Assembly (NCBI RefSeq): GCF_036588685.1
Contig: NC_086386.1
Location: 74,770,682 to 74,834,681, forward strand
DNA: 64,000 bases
From: Mytilus trossulus
Taxonomy: Eukaryota > Mollusca > Bivalvia > Mytilida > Mytilidae
Direction of reading: 5' to 3'
Part shown: positions 1 through 11,094 of the stretch, piece by piece
How the letters are laid out: each line of letters starts with the position of its first letter
Position numbering within the stretch: the first letter of the stretch is position 1
The notes under the pieces: generated by a model
Database searches by the model: none
What the model was told of the DNA's origin: nothing
The model's input: the letters and a program-made list of their open reading frames with translations, nothing else
Made by a program: the position numbers and the translations under genes

Positions 1-35
1 AGTCACAAAGCGACACATAGGGATACTCAATTCTG

Positions 36-410
36 TCGTCGGCGTCGGTGTCGGCGTCAGCATCGTCCACAAATATTCACTCTGTGCTTTTAAGTTTTAG
101 AAATAACTTCCATAAACTATCTTGGATTGCTACCAAACATGTATGTGCCTGTCCCAAGTCAGGAACCTGTAATTCAGTGGTTGTCGTTTGTTTATGTGTT
201 ACATATTTGTTTTTCGTTCATTGTTTTTTAGTTTTCTCGTTTGAATTGTTTTACATTGTCATTTCGGGGCCTTTTATAGCTGACTATGCGGTATGGGTTT
301 TGCTCATTGTTGAAGACGTACGGTGACCTATAGTTGTTAATGTCTGTGTCATTTTGGTCTCTTGTGGACGGATGTCTCATTGGCAATAGTACCACATCTT
401 CTTTTTTTTT
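36..410 (-). repeat. Dispersed repeat family R1 copy, with GGCGTC microsatellite
   Basis: Positions 36-66 hold a degenerate GGCGTC/GTC microsatellite. From about 140 to 410 lies a copy of the commonest repeat in the window, here called R1. On the opposite strand R1 begins near AAGATGTGGTATGATTGCCA and continues through a block containing GGTCACCGTACGGCCTTCAA and CTCCTGACTTGGGACAGGCA. Related copies or pieces recur at about 10.5, 18.3, 19.1, 24.6, 25.8, 28.9, 31.5, 34.3, 37.8, 42.6, 51.5, 57.9 and 59.5 kb. The 92-codon open frame at 48-326 runs through this repeat and is not a gene. Positions 411-1140 otherwise hold only a second, decayed R1 piece. Confidence 0.8.
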
Positions 411-689
411 TTTATAGAAGCTTGTTTATGATAATACTAAGGATAGTATCTGGAAGTAGATTTTGTAAAAATATTCTTGTGTACCCGTATTTTACTGATA
501 AATGGTATTAGTTTTCCTGCCGGTTAACATTACATACAGTCTGTCGTTAAAGTATTTTTCAAACATTCATTAGATTCATAAACCATCCTGGATTTTTACC
601 AAACTAGGACAGAAGCTTCTTACAATCAAAAGATATTATTTAGAGGAAAATTTTTAATACTTTTTTCGAGATTTTTGTTTCGCCTGCGA

Positions 690-865
690 CTAACAGTAAT
701 AGTAGGCCTGACACTGGATTCCGCGGAAGGGCCCTTTACTAGTTAATATGGGGTACGGATATTGCTTATTGTTGATGCGTGCGGTGACATATATTTGCCA
801 ACATCTATGCCATTTGGTCTCTGATGGATAGTTGTTTCATTGACAATCATACCTCCATCTTATTG
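690..865 (-). repeat. Decayed R1 repeat fragment
   Basis: It matches the R1 end with many substitutions, including blocks resembling GGCCCTTT, GGTACGGATATTGCTTATTGTTGA and the CATACCTCCATCTT end. It lies upstream of HSPA12-like gene 1, between 320 and 495 bases before its start codon. Confidence 0.6.
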
Positions 866-1184
866 TATTCTAACTTATATATTATATGCTTAGCTTACCT
901 ATCTGAATTTTGTATTATTCTTTGTCTCCTTGTTTGTTTTTTGTTTGTTTTTGCTTAACTTTTAAATACGATGTTTAGTCATTTTAATCTAGATTTTGGT
1001 CTATTCCATACCTCACTCTGAACTGGGACTATTATACTAGTCCAGCTCTGAAATAAGTTTTTAACTCCAGGAAAGCAAGTCTGGCACCGCCGCTCGTGAA
1101 TGGATTTAATTTTTATATAATATGTATTAATTCTTTTTTAGGCACGAAAAGGTAGTTGACGACACCTTGAAATCATAACCAGAT

Positions 1185-4100
1185 ATGGCTTACTGTCAAG
1201 AATATGACCCGAAAGACTCGAACAACGATAGTGACTTTTCCGTCAGTTATAAATCCAACAAGATTTTGGTGGCAGCCATTGATTTTGGAACTACTTTTTC
1301 CGGTTACGCTTTTTCTTTCAAGTCTTGGTTTGAAACCGATCCTAATAAGATCGTTACCAATTCGACATGGGTAGCTGGACAGAAGAATTTGATATCATTA
1401 AAAACACCAACATGTATCTTGTTACAACCTAATAAATCGTTTCACTCTTTCGGATACGAAGCGGAGGAGAAGTATGCAGAGCTAGCTTTAGAGGAAGAAC
1501 ATGAAGACTGGTACTTCTTCAAGAGATTTAAAATGTCCCTATTCAATAATACAGTGAGTTGTTATTTTTTACTTAAAGAAAAAGATATTGTACAGAACCA
1601 TTTAATCTATTATAATAACATAACAAGCACCGGCCTTGGGGGTAGCTAAATTCTTATTGTTTTATTTAATATTCTTATAAAGTGGATGTCTTTCTCTTAA
1701 GGGAGCTACCATTTGATTTTAAAGGGGGGGGGGGGGGCTAGGATGAAAATTTTTGTCCTGCATTTTTTTTTTAGTTGTAATCTCTGTCCTGCATTTTTAT
1801 TTTTCACTCTAGTCGGTCCTGCTTTTTTTTTTTTTAATTTATCCTGACTTTTTTTACATAAATTGTCATCCTGACTTTTTTTTTTTTGCAAGTGTCTCTT
1901 CCTGCCTTTTTTTTTTACTCAAAACTCCTGTCCTGCCTATTTTTTTCAAATTTCATCCTAGCACCCCCCCCCCCCCCCCCATAAAAATCAAATGGTAGCT
2001 CCCTAAAGCGTTATATAAATACAAAACTAAAGATGGCAGTGGAATGACAAATTCAAGTGATTGCAAATGCTCATGTATTGATTCTTTTGTGACAGCATAA
2101 TGTTCAGTGAATGGTATTAGTCAATTATAGTCTAGACACTTTCATTCTCTTGATATCATTGATAAAGCTATATTTTGCTCTACACTAAGGCAAATTTTAA
2201 AGTCAAAGTATTTGTATCGACCATGCTAAGGGGTGAACCCTGCCGAGACTTACCTCGCTCGGATCGCCTCGAGGTGAGCTGGCAATATACAATAAGGAGG
2301 GTTGGCCCCAGTTGATTTTTCAAATAGGATAATTATAGACTATAACATAAATGTTTAGACAGCTGATGACAAATTAAACCTTCAAAGTTGGTTCGTGCAT
2401 ATCATACGAACATTAAAATTGTTTATTTGCTTCACCTTTTATGGACTATTTTCTGTTTGATTGTCAGTGTTTTCATATCCAGATTGGTCATAGGTCCAAA
2501 AATCTATGTAATGTTTACAAAACACGTTTTCACACGATCTTTTGACGCAAAAGGCTGGCTGTACAAAATACAACATGCATATAACATTCAGATGCAATCC
2601 GTGACAACATTAAAATAATGAATAGAAAACCAGTTTATCTCGCAATTTGGTGCTTGTAGTACTTTAAAAAATGTTATTACATATTTATAAGAAATGAATG
2701 CTTTTGTAACTTTATAAGGTCATAAAATCGTTAAACATGCTCATTTTTTTTAGTATTGAGTGTCGCTTTATACAAAATGTGTTGTGGTCAATGCTTTTAT
2801 GCCTTAAAATTATAAAAAAAAAAAGAAGTATTCAGTTCTTAATTATAAATTTTTTTCAGACTTTGTCAAGACACACTGAGATACCAGATGATTCAGGGAA
2901 CAAGAAGATGCCGGCACAAATAATCTTTAGTCACGGGATACGGTTTTTGAAGAACCATCTTGTAAAACATCTTGAATCTAGTCATACAGGTCTAAATGAA
3001 AGTGATATTCACTGGGTGCTCACTGTACCAGCGATCTGGAATGATAGTGCTAAGCAGTTCATGCGAGAAGCCGCTTCGCAGGTATATACATATACATTTA
3101 GTTCATGTTGTTGTGGCTTCAAATGTGAATTTTTCACGAGGTCTAAGGCACCATGTGTAGTTTGAACAAGAGGCACATATAATTAAAGGAACATGTAAAT
3201 AGTTCATGACGTGCGCGGTGTCTTAAGAACATGCTAAAAGTCCTTGAGGTAAACGGCATCATAGATACATTTAAATAGTTCACTAGGTAAGCGGCATCAT
3301 ATGTACATGTTAATTATTTTATGAGGCAGGTGGCATCATATATTCAGGTACATATTCCAAAAGTTAGGGGTATCATATATAGGTACATGTATTACTTTAT
3401 CGAAAAATGATAGGTGCTATGATCGCTATTCATGATCAAACAATCTTCCATAGAATAATTAAGACCTCTGTTGAAGCCAGTATTTCTATTTTGTTCCCAT
3501 CAAACATATATATTTTATGGATTTTGTCATTTAGATTTTCGAAACTTTTTGATTGTATGCGAGCCCTACAATATCTATGAAAGGAGTAGGTCCGGTAAGG
3601 ACTCATTTTGGCATCAAATTTCAGTTTCATCTGACGAAAGATTTTGACCACTTTTTAAACACTTAAGTGTCTATTTCACTTGATTCAATTAGGTTTTTTT
3701 GAAAGATTTTAACTAATTTAGTCATTAAAAACGATCCGATTCAAGCTAAAATATGAAAAATCTCTCAAATATGACAAAAAACGTCACTTTTCATATGGTT
3801 TTTGTCAAAAATGAAAGTGGCCGCATTCGTGTTATTCCACAACCTTTATATTTGTTATGTATTATCATAAAATACAACTTAAATTGAATTAAATGTACAA
3901 ATGTCTTTTCAAAGAATAAAAATGCTTTTAAATGTGTTTTTATTTAATAGTGTTTAGGAATAAAACACTATTTTTCAAGCTAAACACGACCACGACATAC
4001 GTGCATGTTTGGACCAAAAAGGGTAAAAAAGACAACCACAAGATACGTCTAAAATTGTGTTTAGAATCTAAACACCATTTTTGAAATATACATATTGCAA

Positions 4101-5983
4101 CATTTACAATTGTATTATTATTTTCAAATGCTGAACTTTTTTCTCGAAATATTGAAGGCTGGAATAAAAGACACTCATTTGATGATTTCCTTGGAACCAG
4201 AGGCCGCAGCCATGTATTGCAGAATACTTCCGGTGGAAAAGTTCGTTTCCGGTGGTGGCGGTAACTTGGGAGTTTTCAAACCTGGTTCAAAATATATGGT
4301 TGCTGATCTAGGCGGTAAGTTAGATTGAAGGATCAGTACAGCAAATTGCAAAAAGTTGGTGTTGTATCTTATGACATTTTTAATATACACATAGAGTGCA
4401 TAACTTTCATCGTTCAAGTTAAAAAAAAACTCAACATTTTTTGTGGACCAGAAATGTAAGAACTGTCGAGAAGAAAAATACCCTTTTTTTTTGGTTTGGA
4501 TATCAAGATGCTGTCGCATTTACATTGTACGTCTTTAAAGCAGGCTTTATACCTTCAAAGCTGATTTGATAAGACGCTCAAGATACTATAAATATAAATT
4601 TAGTTTACATAGTTTTAATCATTATTTTGTTGTAAATGATTTCATTTAGTGCTTCTAAAAACTGACGTTGCATTCAACCCAATATGAATATTGCTCATTG
4701 TTCAATGCCACACGGTGAGCTTTAGTTACAGACATGCCTAATGCATTAAAGAATACTATTTCATAAATGTCAATAAAAGTGGAGGACTGGTGCATTTTCT
4801 GTCACTTAGACGACAAAAAGTAATTCGTCGAATGTCCTACTCTGATTAAGATTAAAACAAAATGGGATTACGTTAGTATTATATTCGTCCATACTGAATC
4901 TCATGACCAAAACATTTTACAGGTGGCACTGTGGACATAACTGTACAGGAAGTTCTGGAAAAGGATAATCTGAAGGAACTTCACAAGGCAAGTGGCGGGG
5001 CATGGGGAGGGACAAAAGTAGATGAAAATTTTATGCAGATGATCGTAAAAGTTGTCGGTGAGCCAGTTATACAAAGGTTCAAGTGCGATAGCAAATCTGA
5101 CGAACTTGATCTTCTTCGGGAATTTGAGATCAAGAAACGTTCTATCCGCCCCGATGCCACTGGTAAAACTGCATTCCGAATACCTATATCTTTAACGGAA
5201 GCTTTCGAAGAGATAAATAACGGCGCCGACTTGAGACAGAGCATCAAGCAGACGCCATATGCAAAACACATGAACTGGGTCGGGGATAAGTTAAAAGTGG
5301 ATAATGCGATGATTAAAGAACTTTTTACCAAAGTTTCCGATAGTATCGTCCAACATTTAAAAGATATTCTAAACAATCCTGTTAGTCGAGGTGTCGACAC
5401 CATTTTGATGGTAGGGGGCTTCTCAGAATGTGCAATGATACAGGAAGCAATCAAGACAAACTTTTCTCATATGAAAATCATCATTCCGGAAGACGCTGGT
5501 TTGGCAGTGGTGAAAGGAGCAGTATTGTTTGGTCACAATCCCGCCACAATTGTTTCTCGGAAAGCGAAGTATACATATGGAGTCAAAATAACGCGAGACT
5601 TCAAAGAAGGTGACCCACAAGACAAAAAATATCAAGTCAATGGAAGAAACAAATGTAGTGACGTCTTTTCAAAACACGTGGAAATAGGTGAAACGGTCAA
5701 GGTTGGGGAATCTTTAAATCCGCAGTCATATTTTCCTCTGCACAGCGACGTTGAAGAAGTCGTGGTTCCCCTATATATCTCTACCGATGAGGATCCAAGC
5801 TATACAACGGAACCGTCATGTAACTACCTAGGAAAGATTGTAGTACCTCTGAAAGGTTCATCTGTGAAGGACAAAGAAATAGTCGTTCAGATGACCTTTG
5901 GAGGGACCGAGATGACAGTAGAAGCCGAAGAAAAGAAATCAAGCAAAAAGTTAAGAGCCAAATTTGATTTTCTTGATCACTGA
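1185..5983 (+). CDS. HSPA12: HSPA12-like atypical HSP70, gene 1 (4 coding exons, 602 aa)
   Basis: Coding exons are 1185-1553, 2860-3081, 4158-4314 and 4923-5983, with GT-AG introns of phase 0, 0 and 1; together they give 603 codons with TGA. The start is fixed by an in-frame TAA nine bases upstream in the same exon, which follows an acceptor at about 1140, so a 5' UTR intron is likely. Seen: phosphate-1 motif DFGTT (aa 33-37), LTVPAIW (177-183), LEPEAA (209-214), phosphate-2 DLGGGTVD (247-254), SGGAWGG (273-279) and the adenosine motif VGGFSE (413-418). This order is typical of HSPA12A/B, cytosolic proteins with an HSP70-like ATPase fold and an atypical C-terminal half. There is no EEVD or KDEL tail; the protein ends FDFLDH. 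Gene 1 is the most divergent of the three paralogues here (GGTVDITV instead of GGTADITV; a Gly-rich insert SGGGG in exon 3). HSPA12 genes are expanded in bivalves and linked there to stress and immunity; the function of this copy is inferred only. Confidence 0.93.
1700..2004. mobile_element. Foldback MITE with G17/C17 arms in intron 1 of HSPA12-like gene 1
   Basis: The left arm AGGGAGCTACCATTTGATTT runs into a tract of about 15 G, then GCTAGGATGAAA. The right arm is its reverse complement, ending with a tract of about 17 C and AAATGGTAGCTCCCT. The interior is a T-rich imperfect tandem repeat of a TCCTGCCTTTTTTTTT type. The flanks (TTAA left, TAAA right) leave the target duplication unclear. 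It carries no coding sequence and lies wholly in the intron. Confidence 0.85.
3180..3400 (+). repeat. Degenerate tandem repeat in intron 2 of HSPA12-like gene 1
   Basis: Four to five imperfect units of roughly 45-55 bases share TACATGTTAAATAGTTCAT and GAGGTAAGCGGCATCATAT. Nothing else is evident in the rest of this 1.08-kb intron. Confidence 0.6.
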
Positions 5984-6060
5984 AGAAATTTTTATTCAAT
6001 TTTTGTCTTGTTTGTACACCTATTTTTTAGTTTGGGTTCGGGTTTAACTCCAGTGAACAT

Positions 6061-6066
6061 ATTAAA
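6061..6066 (+). other. Candidate polyadenylation signal (ATTAAA) of HSPA12-like gene 1
   Basis: ATTAAA lies 78 bases after the TGA stop. A further AATAAA at 6732-6737 sits at the end of a repeat-like block, so it is a less likely site for this gene. Confidence 0.45.
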
Positions 6067-6269
6067 CATTTAACATTTTAACTGTAACCTCATTTAATTA
6101 TTAATATAGTACACCTACGAATTAAGCGACGAAACCTGTTTAAAAGTGTTACAAGCTATATTTTTTTGTAGATTTTGAACTCAATTTCTATGAAATAGGA
6201 TTCATGGTTTGCTTTATATTTGTTTGTTTAAAGTTACAATAACTGCAGAGTATTGTTTTGTTTGAATTA

Positions 6270-6760
6270 AACTCTGTTTCGGAGGTGTTTTTATTGACCT
6301 CAGGGCTCTCATTCGTTTAAATTCGATCAATTTCGTTCTTCCTTCAAACGGATAGGAGAGGAGCGGAATTACTCGATGATTGTCGATTTGAGGCTCTGTG
6401 TTTTTATGATGTCCCTTTAGATCATGTCTTAGACGAAAGAGATGTGCAGTTTTGGATAAAACCTGGGCTTTTCTCTGACATCTAAAACATATTGCTAATG
6501 TTAATTAATGTACGTAATATAAACAATGATAATTGTAATGATTTTATGGTTCTGATCCTGCCTGGAATTAAATGTATATGATTTTTTATAGAATGAAGAT
6601 AATAACATCTGTCTGGACTTTTTTAATGTTTCATTTTAGTTTATAAAAAGTGGTTTTTTTTTGTTACAAATCCTGATGTATTGTTTTATGTATACATGTT
6701 GTGCTGCCCATCAAGGGCCCTTAATTGAAATAATAAATATTCTTATTCTAACTTATTCTT
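6270..6760 (+). repeat. Possible 3' end of a LINE-type retroelement
   Basis: The block ends with GGGCCCTTAATTGAAA, AATAAA and an ATTCTTATTCTA microsatellite-like tail, a pattern seen at 3' ends of mollusc non-LTR elements. A decayed reading frame before it cannot be assigned. The intergenic region 6760-7300 is AT-rich with no feature. Confidence 0.35.
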
Positions 6761-7803
6761 TATGCGTGTATCAGAAATAAAAATGCATTATACATTTAAG
6801 AAATTTAAGAAATTTTTAGAATAGCATTTCGCCTATTTTTCTACAAAATACTCTATTCTAGGCAGCCGTTTTAGAATACACCTTTCGTTTGTTTTACCTG
6901 TTTTGTATTTTAGATAACATATTTTTTCAGAGTTTTTATTAAAGTTTGTATTATATTTCATTTAGTATTTATAGTAAGAGAAAATAAAAAAGAAAAGAAT
7001 TAGAATGAATAAAAGATGGATTCCCGAAATTAGTCTGTGATACATTGTTATTTTACATTTGTGTTCCTTTTATCATGTCAATTGTATGTATATGTAACTT
7101 TTATAAATATGAATTGAATTTAGATTAAATGTAATGTACTTAGTCTATTAGTTTTGATAGTATTAATATATATTATAATTTATATAATAAATGTAAAAAC
7201 TATTTTTGAGTAAGTCTAAAAGGGTAAAACGTTAACACCACACCAAAATAGTAAAATCATAATTCTTGTCTTGACATGCGGTTGTCGAACTTGGGCTGGA
7301 ATATTAATCTTGATCGTAATATAAATTATCACGAATTTAGGGAGAGGACGTTACTAATGTTGTTATAACTTGTGTCCAATCACGAATCAATACGTTGTTA
7401 ATTTTATTTAGTATTGATATATATGGCCAAACAAATGCATTTATTTCGAAAGATGTGGGGTATACGTGAATGCGAAGGTAATTCAACAACACAAAAAGAC
7501 GCATGGCATCTACATGCACATGTAAACATATGTCCATCAGCAATGGGAAGGCATCTATACCGTAAACCAACTAATTTTCGCGACTTTCGCGAGAATAAAA
7601 ATAACGCGAATATAAATTGTCGCAAATATGTTAAAAGTTGAGTCTTTCCTCAATAAACTATATTAATTACATTAAGATTTGAAAACTGATAGTCTATTGC
7701 GTGTATACCACATCTTCTTTCTAAATTAGTGACAAATATTTTTAAGCAATTATATCAATTTTGATAAAAAAAAAAAGAAAAAAAAAGAAATCTACAGCGT
7801 ATT

Positions 7804-7880
7804 GTTTTGTGATTTTCAAATCGCAGTGGACCGTTTACTCCTTTTTAGTCCGCTTCACTGCGATTTGAAAATCACAAAAC
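7804..7880. repeat. Perfect 25-bp inverted repeat (hairpin)
   Basis: Arms 7804-7828 and 7856-7880 are exact reverse complements (GTTTTGTGATTTTCAAATCG...), separated by 27 bases. An imperfect extension (GCGTATT against AAAACGC) lies outside. It is probably a small foldback element. Short CGCGAA/TTCGCG-rich repeat remnants lie upstream at 7320-7640. Confidence 0.75.
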
Positions 7881-8149
7881 TAAAACGCAAAATCACGTAT
7901 CCGCAAAAATATTAAGTTGATTTACAATAATTGTCCATCTCTGAATTAGCCCGAGACTAAAATAGAAGTGAATCACTTTTGTTAAACTCATCCTACATAC
8001 CAGGGTTAATATTTTGTACGCCACACGCGCGTTTCGTCTAAATAACTTAAAGACTCGTCATGGACGCTAAAATAAAAAAAAAGTTGAATAGGCCAATTAA
8101 GTTCGAAATTAACAGGGTCTCTGAAAGATTTACTCGCTATACATGTTGA

Positions 8150-9135
8150 ATACCCTTCGGTAGTCTTCGGTTTTTTCTACTCTTTGGTCGGCTTGTTCCT
8201 TGGTGGGGTTGTTGTCTCTTATCCCGTTTCCATTCTGTATTTTTTTTTTTCGAAAATGTTACCATGGATAAACTTAGATCTCATCAGTCTGACTTATATA
8301 ACATCATATTTATGATATATGCCCACTTCAAGTATATTTCAAATAGTCGTCCCCTTTCTGAAATGAAATTGTGTTTGTGTGTGCATGTACTGAATTTGTA
8401 TCGGGTGGATTGAGGAGATTTAAGAAAAGGTGTGGTTTTTTTAAAAATAAAATGACGACGACGGACAATCTACACTCATTAAAGACAAGTCTTTCACTTT
8501 TGCATTTATGATCAGGTGTGTGTCAATTGATTGTAAGATAAACTTTGACCCGAACATGATTATTTAGCATTTACATTTGAACAGTACTTCCCCATAACAG
8601 AGATAGCATGATTGATCGTTTTATCTTATTGACTTTATGTCATGACCTATTTCTGAATATGCAGATGTTTCGTATACAAGTACCTATAATAGACATGTGA
8701 AGTTGTGATTGGAAATGGGGAATAAGTCGAAGAGACAACCACCAGGCCAAAAGTATAGGGCAGAAAACAGCTGACGGCCACCAATGGGTCTTCAACGCAG
8801 GGAGAAAATACAGCATTCGGACGTGGACCTCAGCTGGCCCCTAAGAAATGGGTACTAAATCAGTGAAAATTCTCAACTCTAAAACATATAAACATATAAA
8901 TGAACTAAAATTTAAAAAGAAACATACAACTCTAAAAAAGGCCAGAGGCACCTGGTTTTGGACAGGTGCAAAATGCGGTGGGGTTAATAAGGTTTAAAAA
9001 GATGTGGTATGAGACAACTCTCCATCATTTAAACATGATTTGTGAGATCTCAACCCTCACCCTATACCTCTAGACAATGTAGAATAAAGACACACAGCAA
9101 AACGCACAGTAAAACTCAGTCTTAGGTCGAGTCCG
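8150..9135. repeat. Cluster of dispersed repeat fragments
   Basis: 8150-8250 is a piece of a repeat with CTCTTTGGTCGGCTTGTTCC; related pieces occur at 15480-15590 and, inverted, at 39130-39210. 8700-9000 is a second family containing GACGGCCACCAATGGGTC and AATGCGGTGGGGTTAATAAG. 9000-9135 begins with an R1-like AAGATGTGGTATGAGACAAC. No gene was found in 9135-10500; the open frame 9974-10282 resembles no protein family and lies in repeat-like sequence. Confidence 0.6.
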
Positions 9136-10524
9136 ATGTCAGAATAGGAAACAAAAGAAACTAAGCTTTTATTATTTTTATTAGAGATCTTCCGTCTTGT
9201 CTTTATATTTTTCGCCATTTCGTGATTACGTTAAACAGCCTTGTGCATCCATTTATTCTCGCGCATCTTGTCTAAGTCAGACCCTGCAGATCGCGCCATT
9301 TTGAATGCGATATGTCTAAAAACAAGAGCATGTTTTTGTTGATCCCCGACACAATGTCATATATATGTAAGTTTTATATTTGTACAACTATTGTTACCTA
9401 GCATACGATAGATAACGACTTGAGATAAGTCGGAGATATCAATATTAAAACAACACAAAACTCTCCACAGGTAGGACACTTCAATTTTATGCTTGAACAA
9501 ATAAGACTAATTCATTTAGGTAGCTTTAGATTTACTTAACATAAAAACATCAATCTGTATATCAATTGGTATGATAGAATTGATCAAAACCATTTCAAAC
9601 CATGCATTCGATCGACAGTAGTGTTTTGAGGTAAACACGTTCATATGCGAGAATTAAATTCATAGATGGACACTTTTTTAAAATCAACATAACACAATTA
9701 CACTAACAGTTGTAATCTCAGGCGTGAAAGCGTTACCGTTTGAATGGGCAAAGGAGGTATTATACATGTTACCCTTGACCATCCAACCTTCTGTCAGTCC
9801 CATTTTCGGTCACGTACTCAAACTTCAGTTTCCTACATTTCAATTTAATGAAGATAGAAAATAGTATAAGAATCCAAACTTACAGACAGAACATGAATTG
9901 TAGTGATGAGTTAGTTACCGTCCAAGAGTTATGCCCCTTTATAATCATTTTTCGTATCCTCATTCTAACGTAAATGATTTTTCATCTAAATTTTTATGAA
10001 ACTCTTTTTACAATGCTAAGTTCAAAAACTCACTGCAGAGAAATTGGGTATTGTTCTAGCATTATGCCTCTTTGTAAGTCGGACAATTGTTTTTTTTTAT
10101 TTCGTTTACTTGGCTATTCCTCTTACAAATTTTATAAACTCAAAATCATTATAAAACACCAGAACTCGCACACACAGATTACATTTTTGCAGAATGTCTA
10201 TCATTTCAAGAGTAGTTTCCTTTTAAAACAACACTCTTACTTAAGTTTGACTGATTTACATTTAATGAAACTCTTTACATAATGCTAAGAACAAGAACAC
10301 ATAGAATTTGAGCATCAAGTCATTTACCGTTCTAGAGTTATTATTATTTTCATTTTTAACTTTGGTAAAACAAAACTAATAAAACTCGACTCATCCAATA
10401 GAATTAACTTAAAAACTAACTAAACAAAAAAGAGAAACACTTGGAAATCAAGAATGATATAGGCACAGCAGTATGGTGTGGTTATAAAACAAGTTTTGCA
10501 TGCACATCACCACTAGAAATTTGA

Positions 10525-10785
10525 CGATTTGTAGAATAAAAGATGTTGTATGATTTCCAACCAGACAACCCATAAGAGACCAAATGACGAAGAAATTAAC
10601 AGCTAGCGAAGCCCATACCGCATTGTCCATTATAAAAAGGCCCAAAAATAACAAATGTAAAACAATTCGAACGAGAAACATAAAGGCCTAATTTATGCAC
10701 AATATAATGGGCGAAAAATATATATATGTAACACAGCAACAAACGACAACCACTGAATTTGAACGGGCACATACAGAATGTGGCG
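10525..10785 (+). repeat. R1 dispersed repeat copy
   Basis: It starts AAGATGTTGTATGATTTCCA and carries the GCCCATACCGCATTGTC, AAAACAATTCGAACGAGAAA and ACAACCACTGAATTTGA blocks of R1. A further R1 fragment occurs at about 11170-11265 (GGCCTTCAACAATGAACAAA), inside the first intron of the following gene. Confidence 0.75.
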
Positions 10786-11094
10786 CCAAACCCTCGCCTT
10801 TACCTTTTATCTTGAAAATAAACCACTAAAAATCGTTCGCTTATCTTACTCTTTTTACGACATATAGACCATCTATTGTGCAAATAAAACTCTTTATAAA
10901 AAAAAGATGAAAGTGGACATTTCAATATATAATATGTATTTTTTTCTTTTGTCGTAAAACGGGGTTTATAACACAAAAATGATATTGCACGATTTCGAAT
11001 TTTATCCAACTAACCCACACGATATGCAGTTTGAATTTTAAGGTTTGTATTAACTCCCCTTTTGTAAATTTTATCTTTATTTTATTTATAGAAA

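Noticed and set aside
2220-2300. GC-richer block with GGGGTGAACCCTGCC and CTCGGATCGCCTCGAGG, tRNA-like at first sight
   Set aside because: A B-box-like GGTTCACCCC occurs on the minus strand, but no matching box A or cloverleaf could be found.
4175-4519. 114-codon minus-strand frame overlapping exon 3 of gene 1
   Set aside because: It is a shadow of the conserved HSPA12 exon and adjoining intron on the other strand.
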